DNA of 64,000 bases, taken from Monocercomonoides exilis. Taxonomy: Eukaryota > Preaxostyla > Oxymonadida > Polymastigidae. Shown here one piece after another: positions 19,151 through 32,105 of this stretch. Both the position numbers and the translations under genes were made by a program. The DNA lies in assembly GCA_001643675.2 (NCBI GenBank), contig LSRY02000029.1, forward strand, positions 1,116,001 through 1,180,000, written 5' to 3'. The number at the start of each line of letters is the position of its first letter. The first letter of the stretch is position 1. The notes below the pieces were generated by a model. The model ran no database searches. It was not told the DNA's origin and saw only the letters and a list, made by a program, of their open reading frames with translations.

Positions 19151-20583
19151 ATGGCCCTTGAAGAATCTAACCTCTCTTTTTTATTTACTCCAAAATATAA
19201 AGAAAATACTGTGACAGTAGGATCAATGGATATTCATTATGTTGCAAGTGAAGCATCAAGTACTGATTTTGATGAAACAGGCCAAATTCTGTGGAGAGTG
19301 TCAAAAGTTTGACTTCATAACACTTTTAGTGTGTTCGTGTGAAAAACATTTAAAAACATTGAAATAATGCAATTTAGTTATTTGTTCTATTTTTGCAAAA
19401 AAACCCGCAATTAGTTAGAAACAGAAATATTCTAGAACTTGGAAGCGGGACAAGTATGCTTTTTCAATGAAAAACAGTTTTTAAAATAAACTTCAATTAT
19501 ACGTTGATGCACATGCAACAGCTGCTTTTGGTGGAATTGCTTCTCTTCAATTAGGGGCAAAAGCTGCAATATGCACAGACTACCAACCTCATATCGTTGA
19601 CATTTGCAAACAATCACTTCTTCTTAACAAATTTCATGGTTTGATAAACAATTCTTTGCAAGTAGGATTATTAAGTGACACTTTAGGAAAAGGATCTTCA
19701 TATTGTCATAAATGGGGAGACAAAGAATCATTAATGGAGATTTTGAGAGAAGAAATAGATCATGAAAAAATTCAGTTAGTTGTTGGCTGTGATGTTTGGT
19801 ATGAACAGTTGAACATTTATATGAAAGGACGTCATGAAAAAAAATTTTTTTGTCAATCTTCTGTTTAATCAAGTGTATGGGAAGATTCTCTTCCAGGACT
19901 ATTTTCAACAGCTGTGGAAGCTTTGTCATATAACACATCAGCAGCAGAAGAAAGAAAATCACATTCTTTGAAACAAACGCATCCACAATTGGTTCATTCA
20001 AGTGGCATTCTCCATCCATCTTTGTATCAGCATCCATTAATCATCTTTGCATTTGAACGAAGAGCTCTTCGCCCAGAAAAAAAAGCTTGCTTCACTTTGC
20101 TTTCTATTTTATTTATCACATCTTCGATATTTTGCCTTTCTATTCTATTCTATTATGTTCTGTTCTCTTCTGTTTATTATTATAGATGGAGGCCATTGCT
20201 GGATCTTATGGACTTGAAAGGTTGAGGGTTTGGAGCAATATATTCATATTTATTCTTTTTTTTTTTCCTTAATCATTATTTTTTGTTTCCTTTCTGTTCA
20301 TTCAAATTTTTGAATGAAAACAAAATGGAATCATCAGATATCAGCTCCTGAATTCGTTGAACCAGAAATTTTAGGTGATAAAATATTTTATGTCTTCAAT
20401 TTACTTTTTATTCTAAATTTTTACATTAATATTCCATTTTCTATTCATTCCATGAAATTAGAACAATATCCGTTAGCAGAGTTCTTCATCGACATTTATT
20501 ATTTGCCATCGGCTGAGCCAATTTCCACAGACGAGCCGAATGAAGCAGCAGAAAGCTCGACGTCTTCCTCTCATGAAAGCTGA
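19151..20583 (+). CDS. METTL21/22/23-type protein methyltransferase
   Basis: Seven exons: 19151-19306, 19378-19453, 19522-19807, 19874-20084, 20186-20227, 20338-20374, 20462-20583; 309 residues. Seen: ETGQILWRVSK leading into LFLQKNPQLVRNRNILELGS (SAM motif I as GT-x-LW plus ILELGSGT), FGGIASLQLGAKAAICTDYQ (motif II acidic D), VVGCDVWYE (the D-x-x-Y equivalent), then HPLIIFAFERRALRPEKK. These are features of Methyltransf_16 lysine methyltransferases acting on chaperones and translation factors; the substrate cannot be told. Intron 4 (20085-20185) begins GCTTGC, a GC-AG intron, the only way I find to join the RPEKK segment to the following EAIAGSYGLERLR in frame. The C-terminal Ser/Glu tail is lineage-specific. 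Confidence 0.72.
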
Positions 20584-21158
20584 TGATTGTCCATATGAAT
20601 TGGCATAACTGGCAATTTATTATTAAAATGCTTTACTCAATTGAAAAGGAAAATAGCGCTGTTGAAGACTTCAACAGCAGCCGTGCTGATTGGACAGAAG
20701 AGAAACAGAGAATTCATCTTAGTTCAAACAATTCGCAAAAAAGAAAAAAAAAGACGAAAGAACTTAAGGCAGAGTATATTACATAAAAGAAATATGCAGT
20801 TAAAAACAAAAGGAAAAAAGTAAGTGAAGTGTGTAGTTTGACCAAAACATTAGCTCAAAAGCTTGTAAATGACAAAAACTAAAACAGAAACATAAACAAG
20901 TCTGTCTAAATAAAATGGAATACGTTTATTTCAAAACAATCCCAAACAACGAAAGATCGACAAAAAGAACTCAAAAGAAAACATAATTATAACATCATCA
21001 ATTACACAAAATGAAAAGAATACAACCAAATACAACCAAATATTAATAAATAAAATCTTAATAAAAAAATAAATAAATAAATAAAATGAAATCAAAATAT
21101 AATCAACCCAAATAAAAACAGTGCAAATTCCAAATATAACAGACAGTCAATTACAATT
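20584..21158. other. 3' flanking region, convergent genes
   Basis: AT-rich sequence between the methyltransferase (+) and the giant RRM gene (-). It contains a perfect 10-bp-arm palindrome, GCTGTTGAAG-A-CTTCAACAGC (20658-20678), and A-rich repeats near 21050-21090. No gene seen. Confidence 0.5.
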
Positions 21159-24100
21159 TCAACCGGGATGTTCCCTTTGGCCGTTAGCCTCCGCAGCCTC
21201 AGGGAAGACAACATCGGCAGGCAAAGCAGAGAGCATTGGAGAGCTCATCAGAGCAGCCTCGCCCACTTCTGTTGGCTGAGGGGAGATGGATGTGGTGGTG
21301 GAAGAGGAGGAAAGAGAGGAGGAAATAGAAGAAGATGAAGAGGAGGGAGGGAAGGAGATATAAGAAGAAGAAGAAGAGGATGAGGAGAATGAAGAAGAAG
21401 GAAAAGAAGCAGAAGGTTCATTAGACATGAAAGAGCTGAGTGTTTTGTCCGACAGCTGAGTGCGAGCAGGGCGGAGAGGGACAAAAAGGTCGAAGGAGTC
21501 AGAAGAAAGCTCAGAATATGACTCAGCTGGATGAGGGGCATATTCATAGGCAGAAGAGGAGGAGTGGAGATTGGGAGAGGAAGAAGAGGGGAGAAGAGGA
21601 CGGGGCTGAGAATGGGAAGGAGGAGATGGAGAAGAAGAAGAAGAAGATGATGAAGAGGAGGAAGAGGAAGAGGAAGAGGAGGAAGAAGAAGGAGAGGAAG
21701 TAGAAGAAGGTTGATATTCTCTAACAGACGAGCTGTTGAGAGGAGGAGAAGCGAATCTTGATTCCTTCGGAGAGAGCTGGCGGAAGAGGGTGAAGTGTGA
21801 CGAGGAAGGAAGAAGAGAGTTGGCACTGCTGCTGGAGAGGTCACCATAAGAAGAAGAAGAGATAGAAGAAGAAGAAAAGGAAGAGGAAGAAGAAGAGGAG
21901 GATGAGGAAGTAGAAGCAGAAGAAGAATAAGTCGAAGAGGCAGAAGAGCTGATGCTGAGTGTGGAGTGCAGCTGAGATGACTCCTGCGAGGTGGAGTTAG
22001 TTTTGTCGCTGAGGATGCTTTCAGTGCGAGTGTGGGAAGAGTTGGCAGAAGGAGGAGTGGAAGAGGAGGAGTAAGAAGAGGAAGGAGATGTAGAGGAAGG
22101 AGATGTGGAGGAGGACAAGGAAGAAGAAGAGGAAGAAGAAGAGAGGGAGGAGGAGGAAGAGGAAGAAGAAGAAGAATATGAAGACTTCTTGATTGAGGGA
22201 GCAGTTGAAGAAGAGGAAGAAGAGCGGAGGGCAGGAAAGATGAGCTGAAGGGCAGAGTCGAGTGCAGCTGTGTCTGAATCAGAAGAATCGATTGGCTCAG
22301 TCGAAGAGGAAGAGATGTGAGGGGAAGACAGCTTGGAGAGAGGAGAGGAGAAGAGAGGGTGGAATGTAGAAGAGGAGGAAGATGTAGAGAGAGAAGAAGA
22401 AGAAGAAGAAGAAGAGGAAGTTGATGATGACAAAGAGGAGGATGATGAAGAAGAGGAAGAAGAAGAGGAAGAAGAAGGAGATGTCGAAGCAAAAGATAAA
22501 GGATACGATGACATCAGAGGCGACAGACAAGACACAAGTGAATGAGAAGTAGAGAACTCTGCGTTGTCTCTCCCACCGCTGTTAGTCGATTCTGAGTGCA
22601 GATCGTCCTTTGAGTCAATCCTCACATACGAGTCCTCGCACCTCCTGAACAGCTCCTGCCCTTCGCTCTCCCTCGTCTTCCTGCTCTCTGAGCCAGACGA
22701 TCTGCCCCCACAACTGCTGCTTTCGTTGCAGCTGCCTTCCTCTTTGCTCTGGTGCGACAGGCACAAGCTGTCCATCCCAATCACATTGAACCCTTCAAAA
22801 CAGCTCGACGAATCGTCTGAGGAGTCATCAGTGGAGTTATCTGGGGAATTGCTGCTCCTCTTCTCCACACTCTCTCCAATACCACTTTTATTACTACTGC
22901 CACTACTGCTGCTACTACTATTGAGATTACTATTATTACCATTGCTACTGCCATCAACATTACCCCCCGCTTTCTTCTTCTCGTCATACTCGTCAGTCAC
23001 ACCTGCATCTCCCCAGCTCTCAACCCATCTGGATGGAGAGAGTGAGGCTGTGCGACGAGGAGGGGGAGGAATTGGTGGCTGAATGGGTGGGGTGTGCGGG
23101 AGAGGGGCAGACGGGGTGCGAATTGGGGGAATGGTAGAGGAGGCAGCAGAGGTTGTGTTGGAGGAAGAGTAGGAGGTGTAGATGTTGGAGGAAGGGTCTA
23201 AGGCAGGAGAGCGGGAAGGGCGCTGGATGGTGGAGAAGTTGGAGTTTGACTGGAAAGGAGGAGGAGAGAAAGGGCGGATGAAAGAAGGGTCAGTGGAGAG
23301 AGAAGATGCGAGGGAGGAATACAAAGAGGAGTTGATGGCACTCTGCAGTAGATGCTCTTTGTCTGACTGCCCACTCTCAGACGTATGTGCTGTCTGTCTT
23401 GTGCTCTCTGACTCGTTCGAATAAGACGAGAAAGACGACTGGAAAGATGTCTTTCTGGCTGGATTCTGACTGCTTGTCTGCTCTTTCTGTGAGCTGCCGT
23501 GATGATTGCTATTACTATTACTATTATTACCATTGCTATTGTTATTGTTGAGGCCATCAATGTTATTGTGATGATGGCTGTGATGATGGTGGCTGTGGTG
23601 GCTGTGGTGGCTGTGGTGCAGATGGCGATGGCGATGGCGCCTCCCACTCGATCTGGCAGAGAGGGCAGAGATGATCGAGTTTCTGTGCATCGAGCGCCTT
23701 CCGTGTGTTGAGATGGAGTGTGTGTCAGAGCGAGAGAAAGAGCGGGAGTGCCGACGGGAATGCGAATGTGTCTGGTGCTTTCTGCTCAGGCTCAGCTGCA
23801 CATTCAGATCAGACTCACTCGAATGGGCTGTGCTGTGTGCAGAGACTGACGCTGCATCACTCGGAAGAAGAGTTTTCGCTGTGCCTTCATCGGATGATGC
23901 ACTGCTGGACGGTTGCAGCTCTTCTTTGTCTTCTTTGCTTTCTTTTTCTTCTTTTTCCTTCTTGTTCTTAATTTCCTCTTTGTCTTCTTTATCTTCCTTG
24001 CCTTCCTTCTCTTCTTTCTCTTCTGGTGCTTCAGGCTGTGGAGACGGGATTGGTGTCAGCTCCTTCTTTGCATTGAGCGAACTTGACTTGTCTGAACTGC

Positions 24101-27100
24101 TAGTTGACTCACTTTCAGTTGAACTGGAATAATCTGTGTCACTACTGTCATCATCATCATCATATCGAGAGCTGTTGGTTGTTTCTTCGCTGCTGTCATC
24201 ATCATCGTCTTCATCGTCAGAGAGGAGACTTGTGCTGGTTGAATAGGAGGAATGAGACAGTCGATGTGTGTTTGTCGGAGAATTCGGCTCTTTCTGATCG
24301 TTTCTGTGCACAAAATGAGGATTGTGTGGATGCATAAAGGAGGATGGATCAGTGGCAGAGACATTGGAGGAGACTAACACTGAAGAAGAAGCTGAAGAAG
24401 TAGAAGAAGTAGTAGTAGAAGAAGCAGAAGGATTTGCAATTGTTTTCATTGTTGGCATTGAAGGAGAGCATAAAGACGGAGAAATAGAAGCATTCGGCAT
24501 CTGAATTGCCTGCGGTGTGGCTGCCATCCCCGCACTGCCTGAGGCAGCATCGACACCTGCACTGGCTGTCCTCTTTGCGAGTGGAGGAGAGGAAAGAGAG
24601 GAGGCGTCAGCAGCAGAGGCAGAGGGAGACACGAGTGGTGGAACAGACGCCAGTTGGGCGAAGGCAAAGACAGGGGCATACATGAAGCCATGGAAGGGGA
24701 CGGGCTGCTGGATGCGGGAGGAGGAGGAAGGGTTGATCACAGGCTGGGTGGAGGAGAGGGCAGAGACAGGGAGAGTGGTGAGGAGCTGCGGAGTGATACG
24801 AGGGGGAGGGGGGAGAGGTGGGTAGTTTGTGAAGCCTAATTGACTCATCGTTTCTGCTTGCTGCATTTGTTGTTGTTGTTGTTGTTGTGTCTGAACAGGC
24901 ACTGCTCTCTGCTGATGGTCAGAAGAGTTCTGGAGAGGGTGCCTTTGCATTGAAGGTGATTCCCCTTGTGCACCTTGCGTCTGCTGAGGTGCAGAAGGCA
25001 GAGCAGCCATCTGTGAAACCTGTGGGCTGAAGCCAGAAAAGGGAGAGTAATCGCGAAGAGAGGGAAGAGAAGAGATGGAAGAGACAGACTGAGTGCGCTG
25101 TGAGGCTGTGGACTGCAGAAGAGGAGGCGATTGAGTGGAGAATGCGCCCTGGGCAGCAGCAGTTGTTATGCCCACAGAATATGAAGGCTGGTCTGTCTTG
25201 TTGTGGACAGCTGGGCCAAAGGGGAAGAAAGAAGTCTGCATTTGAGAGAAAGGGGTGCCTGAGTTGATTGGTGGAGAGGGCGGGAAAAGCGAATTTGGAG
25301 AGAAGTTCTGTCTTCTCCGCTCGGCAAACGAGGAAGGCGAGGAAGAAGGCGAGGTGCCTGCTGCTGGCAGCTGCCCTGGCTGTGAATGGGCCATAGACGA
25401 AGCATCAGAGTGGAGAGCGTCTTCATCAGTGACTGTGTCACCTTGTGGTGTCTGTACATGCTGCAGGGCGTTGAAGGCGAAAGGGGAGGAGTACATGGGA
25501 TTGAGTGCAAGGGGAGGGGAGGTGGTGAATGGGCCGCTGAGTGTGTTGCTCACACCAGCAGAGGAGGCGATGGAGGGTGTCATGTAAGGGAACTGGGGAG
25601 AATAGAGCGATGTGCCGAGGAGAGGAGGAGAGTGGGTGAGGGTGTAGTTGGAGGCAGGCGAGAGCAAAGAGGGTGACTGGGAGGAGGTGATGATCTGGGC
25701 AGAGGTGGCGAATGTGGGCGAGACACGACGTTGGCCGGGGAGTGGGTGGATCATCGGAGGAGAGACAGAGGATGCGTGGCGGGTGAGGGGAGGGGCAGCC
25801 ATAGAGGAACAGACTGATGAAAGGAAGGGGGGTGACTGCGTGTTGAAGTGCAGGTGGGTGTAAGATGGCTGTTTGGGAATGGTGATGGAAGGGAGCTGCG
25901 GGTTAACAACAAGAGCAGACGGAGGAGATGAGTTCTGTGGCTGAATGGAAGGCTGTTGCTGTTGCTGTGATTGTGTTTGCGATTGTTGTGATTGCTGTTG
26001 TTGAAGTTGTTGAGTGGGAGTGACAGCAGAAGCATACTGAATTCTTTGATCCGCATACTCTTTTGTAAGAAAGAGTTGTTGTTGTTGTTGAGACTGTTGT
26101 TGTTGCTGCTGCTGTTGTTGCATTTGTGCTGCAGAATTCTCAAAATGTTCATTTGTGTATGACATTTCCATCTGAGATTGCTGTTGTGGCTGTTGTGTCA
26201 CAAGATATCCTCCATTCTGTGCCACCATCTGAACAACACTTCGTTCTCTTTGTGGATTCGAACTAGAAACACTCCCACTGATAGCACTAACACCACCAAC
26301 ACCACTTGCACTGTTATTACTACTGTTACTACTATTACTATTGATGCTATTGGTATTGCTATTAATATTGCTACTACCACCTCCACTTCCTCCACCACCT
26401 CCTCCTTCGCTGATCTGTGCCTCCATCAGCTGCACCAGCTGCTGAATGACTTGTGGGTCTGCTGGCTGCCCTGCCTGCTGCATTTGCTGAATGTGCTGAA
26501 TCAGACTCTGCTGCTGCAACAACAACATCCTCATCTTCTCATCCTTCCCTTCTTTCTCTTCGTTTGGCTGTGAATGCCCTGTTCTTTTGTTCTTCCTCTT
26601 TCTTTTTCGCTTCCTCTCGTTCTTCTTCTGCTTCGACTGTTCAGACGCATCACCCCCTCCTGCCATTGCTGATTCTCCCCCTCCTTCAGCACACACACCA
26701 TTTCGGATGAGACCATTCTCTGAATGATCTCCTTTTATCATTCCTCCTCCTCCTCCTCCTTCTCCACTCTCCAATGAATCAACAGCTCCATTTGACAGCT
26801 CTGGTGAAGGAGATGCAGGAGCAGCAAAGTTGACCTGTTTGATGGAAGGAGTGGGCAGAAGAGGCTGAGTGGAGACAGCAGTCGCACTGAGGATGTCTGG
26901 TGAGATTGAGGCATTGCTGAGAAATGAGGCAGAACTGACAGAACTGATAGAATTAACAGAATTAAGAGGCACTCCTTCTTTTGGAACAATGTTCAATTCA
27001 GATGAAGCAACACTTTCTCCTTCATTTGTCACAATGCTGCTGTTTTGTGTCTGACTTGTTTGTTGTTCTGTCACATTCTGTGTCTGCCTCTGCATCTCAG

Positions 27101-30100
27101 ACGAAACAGAACTCATTGCTTCTTTTGGAGGAGAAGTTGATTGGATGACATTTTGTGTGTTGGCAGTTGACATCTGCATTGACATTGACATTGCAATTGA
27201 CATTTCTGGAAGAGAATACGAAGGCAGCTTTCGAGATGGAGAAGAGGAAGAAGAGGAAGATATCGAAGAAGGAGATGATGATGATGATGATGAAGGAATA
27301 GATGCAGAGACAGAAGCAGAAGCAACCCCAGCAGCAGTAACAGCAGCAGTAACAGCAGCAGTAACAGCAGCATTAGACACATTCATAGGAAATCCCAGTG
27401 ATTGCACAGGAGAGGCAGAGCGTCTGTATATTCCGCAGTCAGTTGTGCGTATCTTCGGTGGCGGAGACATTCTCTTCCTCAGCAACTGCACAGCAGCTGC
27501 ATCGACATTCTGAAGAGTGCTGAGAGAAGAGGCAGTGCTATTCATTCCATTGATAGTATTGATACCATTGATAGAAGTGATACTGTTAGAAATGATCATT
27601 CCTTTGTCTTTTGAGGGAAGGGCAGAAGAGACAGAAGAGGAAGAGAGAGAAGAGAGAGAAGAAGAAGAGGAAGAAGAGGAAGATGGTGAAGGAATGGCAG
27701 AAGCAGTTGAGATGGAAGAGAAAGAGGAGAGAGAAAGAGGAAGATCAGCGAATGAAGATTGGAGTGAAGGAGGAAGAGGAGAGGGAGACAGAGAGCGTTG
27801 TGGAGTGATGCCACGGAGAGAAGGAGAAGGAGGAGGAGAACGAGGTTTACGTTGGATTGTTGGAGAAGGGCAAGGAGAAGGAGAAGGAGAGAAAGAGGAA
27901 GAAGAAGAAGATGATGGAACTGAAGATGGATTAGGACAAGTTGTTGAGGATGGCATTTTGGCAGATGAAGAAGATGAGGATGATTCAACAGGAGGAGGGA
28001 GAATGGAAGAAGGAGAAGAAGATGCCGTCAATGAAACATTTTGAGGAGTAACTTTGTTGTTTGTTTGCTGTTCATTTGTTGTGTTTGAAGATGTTCTGTC
28101 TGTTTCTGAGTGAATATGTGACTCATTTGTCTGTTTTGTATGTTCAACAGAATGAGAATGAGAAGAAGAGGAAGAGGAAGAAGGCAGCTGATTATTCTCC
28201 TCCCTTAAAGACACAGAAGAATTCATCATCATCATCGTCATCTGCTGCTGCTGTTGTTGAGAAGCTGTCATTTCATTTGCATCTTTGGCAGAAGTGTCAG
28301 AGAGCATTTCCTCATTCACATCAGGGCTGTTTGGCTGCTGTGTGGAATTGTCCTTTTTTGTGGCTGTTTTTGGAATGAATGCCTTTGCAGCGACACGAAG
28401 AATGGAGCGAGTGAAGGCAGACAGATGCTCTTGAGAGGGGGATTGTTGTTGAGGGTCATGAGAAACAGAATGAGAAGAGGAAGAAGAATTCCTCACATTC
28501 ATTGGTGGAAGAGGAGGAGAAGAGGAAGAAGAAGCAGATGATTTTGAATGGGACGAAAGCGAATGAGAATGAGGAGGGGAAGAAGGAGAAAGATGGATGG
28601 AAACAGGAGGAGATGTTGAGTGTTCTGCTGCTTTTGATGTCTGTCCACTCATCCTCATCAGTTCATCACGAGATGCAAAAGAAGAAGAAGAAGAAGAAGA
28701 AGGTAACGATGATGATGATGATGATGATGATGATGAAGCAGAAGCAAATCCTGATGGATGAATGGTAGTCATTGGTTGCTGAATTGCATATGAGTACTGT
28801 TGTTGTTGTATTTGTTGCATTTGCTGTTGATGACTCTGATGAAGATGATGTTGCTGCTGCTGTTGCTGTTCAGAGGGAGAAAGAGGCTGAACATTCTGAG
28901 TGAATGGATAGGACGGGATGACAAACACAGCAGGGCTGCTGAGAGAGGCCGAAGGGAGACAGACAGAAGACGTTGGATGGGCAGCCATTGGAGACGAGGG
29001 AGAGGCAGAGGAGAAGGAAGACGAAGGGACAGACTGAACATAGCAGGCATTGGAGAGAGAGACAGAGGGGGTGGAAGGAAAAGGGTGTTGCAATGGATTC
29101 TGTTGTTGTTGCTGTTGCTGCTGTTGAGGAAGAGTGAACAGAGCATCAGAACGAGATGGCTGTTGTTGCAATGGCTGGAATGCATTGAAAGTGTTGAGAG
29201 ATTGCTGCTGTTGTTGTTGCTGCTGTTGCTGAACCTGTTGCACTTGTTGTATTTGTGATTGCAATTGAGGTTGTAATTGAGGTTGTATTTGAGTCTGCTG
29301 AGGAGGTGTGGGGAACAGCTGGAGTGTTTGGAAGGAGGCAGACGGGGTGGCTGAAGAGACAGCTGGCTGGACAGACAGAAGAGGACGAATCTGAATAGTC
29401 TGATGGGCCATTGGGATGGATGATTTCAGTGGGATTGTCTGTGACTGCAGCTGAGGCTGAGATAGAGGCTGAGAAAGAGATTGAGAAAGGGGTTGAGAAA
29501 GAGATTGAGACAATGACTGATTAAGAGATTGATTGGCTGATTGAGTGGAAGAAGGTGACTGTATCTGTGTTTGTGTTTGTGTTTGTGTCTGCTGCTGGAG
29601 TGATGTCTGTGAGAGATGGGCAAGAGCCATCTGATGCTGTGCAAGAGGCGCCTTTTTGTGGGGCAGAATGTAAAGACGGACAGTGCCAACATCAATTGTG
29701 CCTTTGCGGAGGAACTCATTTGTGGCCTGTGTGAATGGAAGAGGAAATAAATAAATAAATAAATAAATAAATAAAGTATTGTTTAATAAAAAAAAAGAAT
29801 ATTAATATCATTGATTTGTAACATGAATAAAGCAATGAATAATCACAGTTAATAAAGAAAAAAAGAAGAAATTAGAAACAAACTTCTTCACCTCGTTTGT
29901 TGGCCTTAAAGTGGACAAAGCCAAATCCTCTGAACAGCCCTCCTTCCTGTTTAGGAAGCTCCACCCGCACAACTTCTGCTTGTGTGCTAAATGCCTCTCT
30001 CACTGTCTGCTCATTGAATAGGCCCCGCAGCTCATCAGCACGCGATCCTTTGAACCGCACCATCACAGAGCAATGCAGAGCCATCGAGTCTGCCCAGTCC

Positions 30101-30878
30101 ACGCCAAGCACCGAGTCGCGCAGACGGATCATGTTGCTGTTTCGCTTCGCCTCCACTGCTGAAGAACGGCGAGAGAAGGTGATAAAGCAGGAATGCGTTT
30201 CGCTATCAAGCTCAAATGCACCAATTGGACCAAAAGTTCTATTTGCAAAAAAGTCAGTCATTAAAAAAAAAAAAATAAAAACGATATTTTTTTTTTTGAA
30301 AAAGCATCTAAAAATTAAATAAAAATCATACTCAAAGAGTTGATAAATTTCTGAGACAGTTACATCAGAGGGCAGATTTTGAATTCGAACACTCGAATTT
30401 CGAGCAGCTGAATTCACTTTCAAGGGACGAGAACGAATCCACTGAAAACATTGAAAAGTGTTCATATTCACGAAAAAAATATGAAAAAAAATTTTTTTAT
30501 AAAAATATAGCATATTTCACATACAAATCCTTCAGTTGAAGCTAAAACATTTGCAGGGCCTTCTTCATCCGCGAAATATACAAATCCGTATCCAAGACTA
30601 TTTCCTGTGAATTTATCTCTTTTCACCATGACACTATTTATTTTTCCATATTTATTAAATAGCTCTTGAAGATCATTTTCTGTAATTGATGCATCAAGAT
30701 CGCCAACAAAAATTCCACCTAAAAATTATTTACATTAAAAATTTATCACAGAAAATTTATTGTTTTTAAATGTATGCATTTAATATATATTTAAAGAAGC
30801 AAACGTCCTTCATCATCTAAAAGGCAAACATAAAAAAAATATTAAACATGAATATAAAAACAACATTCCCAAACCCAT
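21159..30878 (-). CDS. Giant three-RRM RNA-binding protein with ~2,800-residue Ser/Gln-rich tail
   Basis: Six exons on the minus strand: 30878-30875 (ATG plus one base), a 12-nt micro-exon 30816-30805, 30718-30525, 30441-30332, 30238-29884, and the large 29726-21159; about 3,080 residues. All donors are GTTTG or GTATG. RRM1: MDDEGRGIFVGDLDASITEN, RNP1 LGYGFVYFADEEG. RRM2: SSVRIQNLPSDVTVSEIYQL with GPIGAFELDSE. RRM3: LFRGFGFVHFKANKRGEEAT then RLYILP. The arrangement recalls PABP/PUB1/TIA1-like proteins, but I cannot assign an orthologue. From ~residue 260 on it is low complexity: polyGln, long polySer, Asn-rich, His-rich (near 23,600), Asp/Glu/Ser and Lys/Glu blocks. Such prion-like tails typically drive RNP granule formation (inference). 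The large exon stays open for 8.5 kb in one frame, so it is surely translated. It ends close to a Pro-Ala-Glu-rich segment. Confidence 0.8.
29745..29775. repeat. (AAAT)n microsatellite in intron 5 of the RRM gene
   Basis: About eight tandem AAAT units close to the 3' splice site of the last intron on the minus strand (TTTA repeats just upstream of the acceptor), serving as part of the pyrimidine-rich tract. Confidence 0.8.
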
Positions 30879-31052
30879 TGACAGCTGAAAGTGATTGTTC
30901 TTTTAATTATGCTGTAGCTATTTATTGGCTCTTCCAAAATACGTCGTTATAACGATTTTCACGAGTTATGAACTAATTTTTAGATCATAATTACTATAAT
31001 TATCATTTGAGAGCTGATCGAATTGATCGTGCCATAGTTATCGCTTTGAACA

Positions 31053-31378
31053 ATGGTATGCTTTTTGATGTATTTTTAGCTGATATATCAATGATCTTAT
31101 TGCATTCATAATCTTCAATTAATGCGGCGATTATTTATCTTTGTTAATTACATTTAGCCGTCACACAAAACATTGCAAATCAAATTGAAAATGGCCAAGT
31201 TGCGCAAACAAAATAGACCGTTGCCTAATTGGTTTAGACTTAAGAAAGATACCAAAATTAGGTTAGAATTATAGTTGTATATATGCAATTTGTATTTTAA
31301 ACTTGTTATTTTGAATATTTCATTTTTAGATACAACTCAAAGCGTCATCACTGGAGACGTACCAAGTTGAATTTGTAA
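31053..31378 (+). CDS. RPL39: 60S ribosomal protein eL39
   Basis: Three coding exons: 31053-31055 (the ATG alone), 31158-31261, 31330-31378; 51 residues, exactly the family length. Donors GTATGC and GTTAGA. The protein starts MPSHKTLQIKLKMAKLRKQN and continues RPLPNWFRLKK, KIRYNSKRHHWRRTKLNL, unmistakable eL39. The first intron falls immediately after the initiator ATG, a common place for ribosomal-protein introns. The protein lies near the exit tunnel of the large subunit. It is divergent from the giant RRM gene, with 174 bases between start codons. It is too short and split to appear as an ordinary ORF. Confidence 0.95.
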
Positions 31379-32105
31379 AAAATGATAATACAAATTCAGA
31401 TACGTTTTAAACCGTTCATTACAAGTTTTAATATTTCGGCCTTTTTTAGCATTATGCAACAAAGGACAGCTCAATACTTTCCAATTTTTCATTCACTGCG
31501 ATTAAAAAGGCTACAACAAACATTTTCATTATTTGTCATATTTTTATGATTAAGCGTTTGCAAAAACTTTATTTTGCTACAAAGACCTTTATGATATTTG
31601 CAATGAAGGGATTTATTTACATGAAATTCTCAAAAATAATAAATATGTATTTTTCAAAAACGAAACAATAAATTATTATAAAAAAAGAGAAGAAAAGAAT
31701 GGAAAAGCTCACATAAACATTCCTTGATTTAAAAATTTGAAAGTTTGAAAAGAAGGAAAAAATGATACGAAAAAATGAAGATTGTTCTCAGAAAAGAGCG
31801 ATCAGGCAAGAAATATTGAAGTTACCAAAATTTTCCTTTTTCGTGCAGAAATGAAAAGAAATCACTAATTGTTTCTAGCGATAGAGCTGCAATTAGCTTC
31901 TTTAATGATAATATAAAGCATTTTCATATTCAAAAATATTAAGAAATAATGATTTGTTCTTCGGTTAATGATGAAAAGCTTCATTGAGAAAAAAATTCTC
32001 AATTTTTAATTGTTTTTTGTGTTTTTGAAACGAGAAGTTTAAAAAAAAGAAAAAATGTTAAAAAAATTTTGTACCATAGTATTTTTTATTTAAGTTTTTA
32101 AATTT
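31379..32105. other. Intergenic, no gene seen
   Basis: AT-rich sequence between RPL39 and NPHP4, both on the plus strand. No frame, RNA gene or repeat could be supported. Confidence 0.6.

Noticed and set aside
21248-22492. Long frames made mostly of Leu/Ser/Pro overlapping the giant RRM gene (also around 23,500, 24,500, 27,600 and 28,800 on both strands)
   Set aside because: They are other-frame readings of GAA/GAG/AGC repeats in the real gene; composition alone keeps them open.
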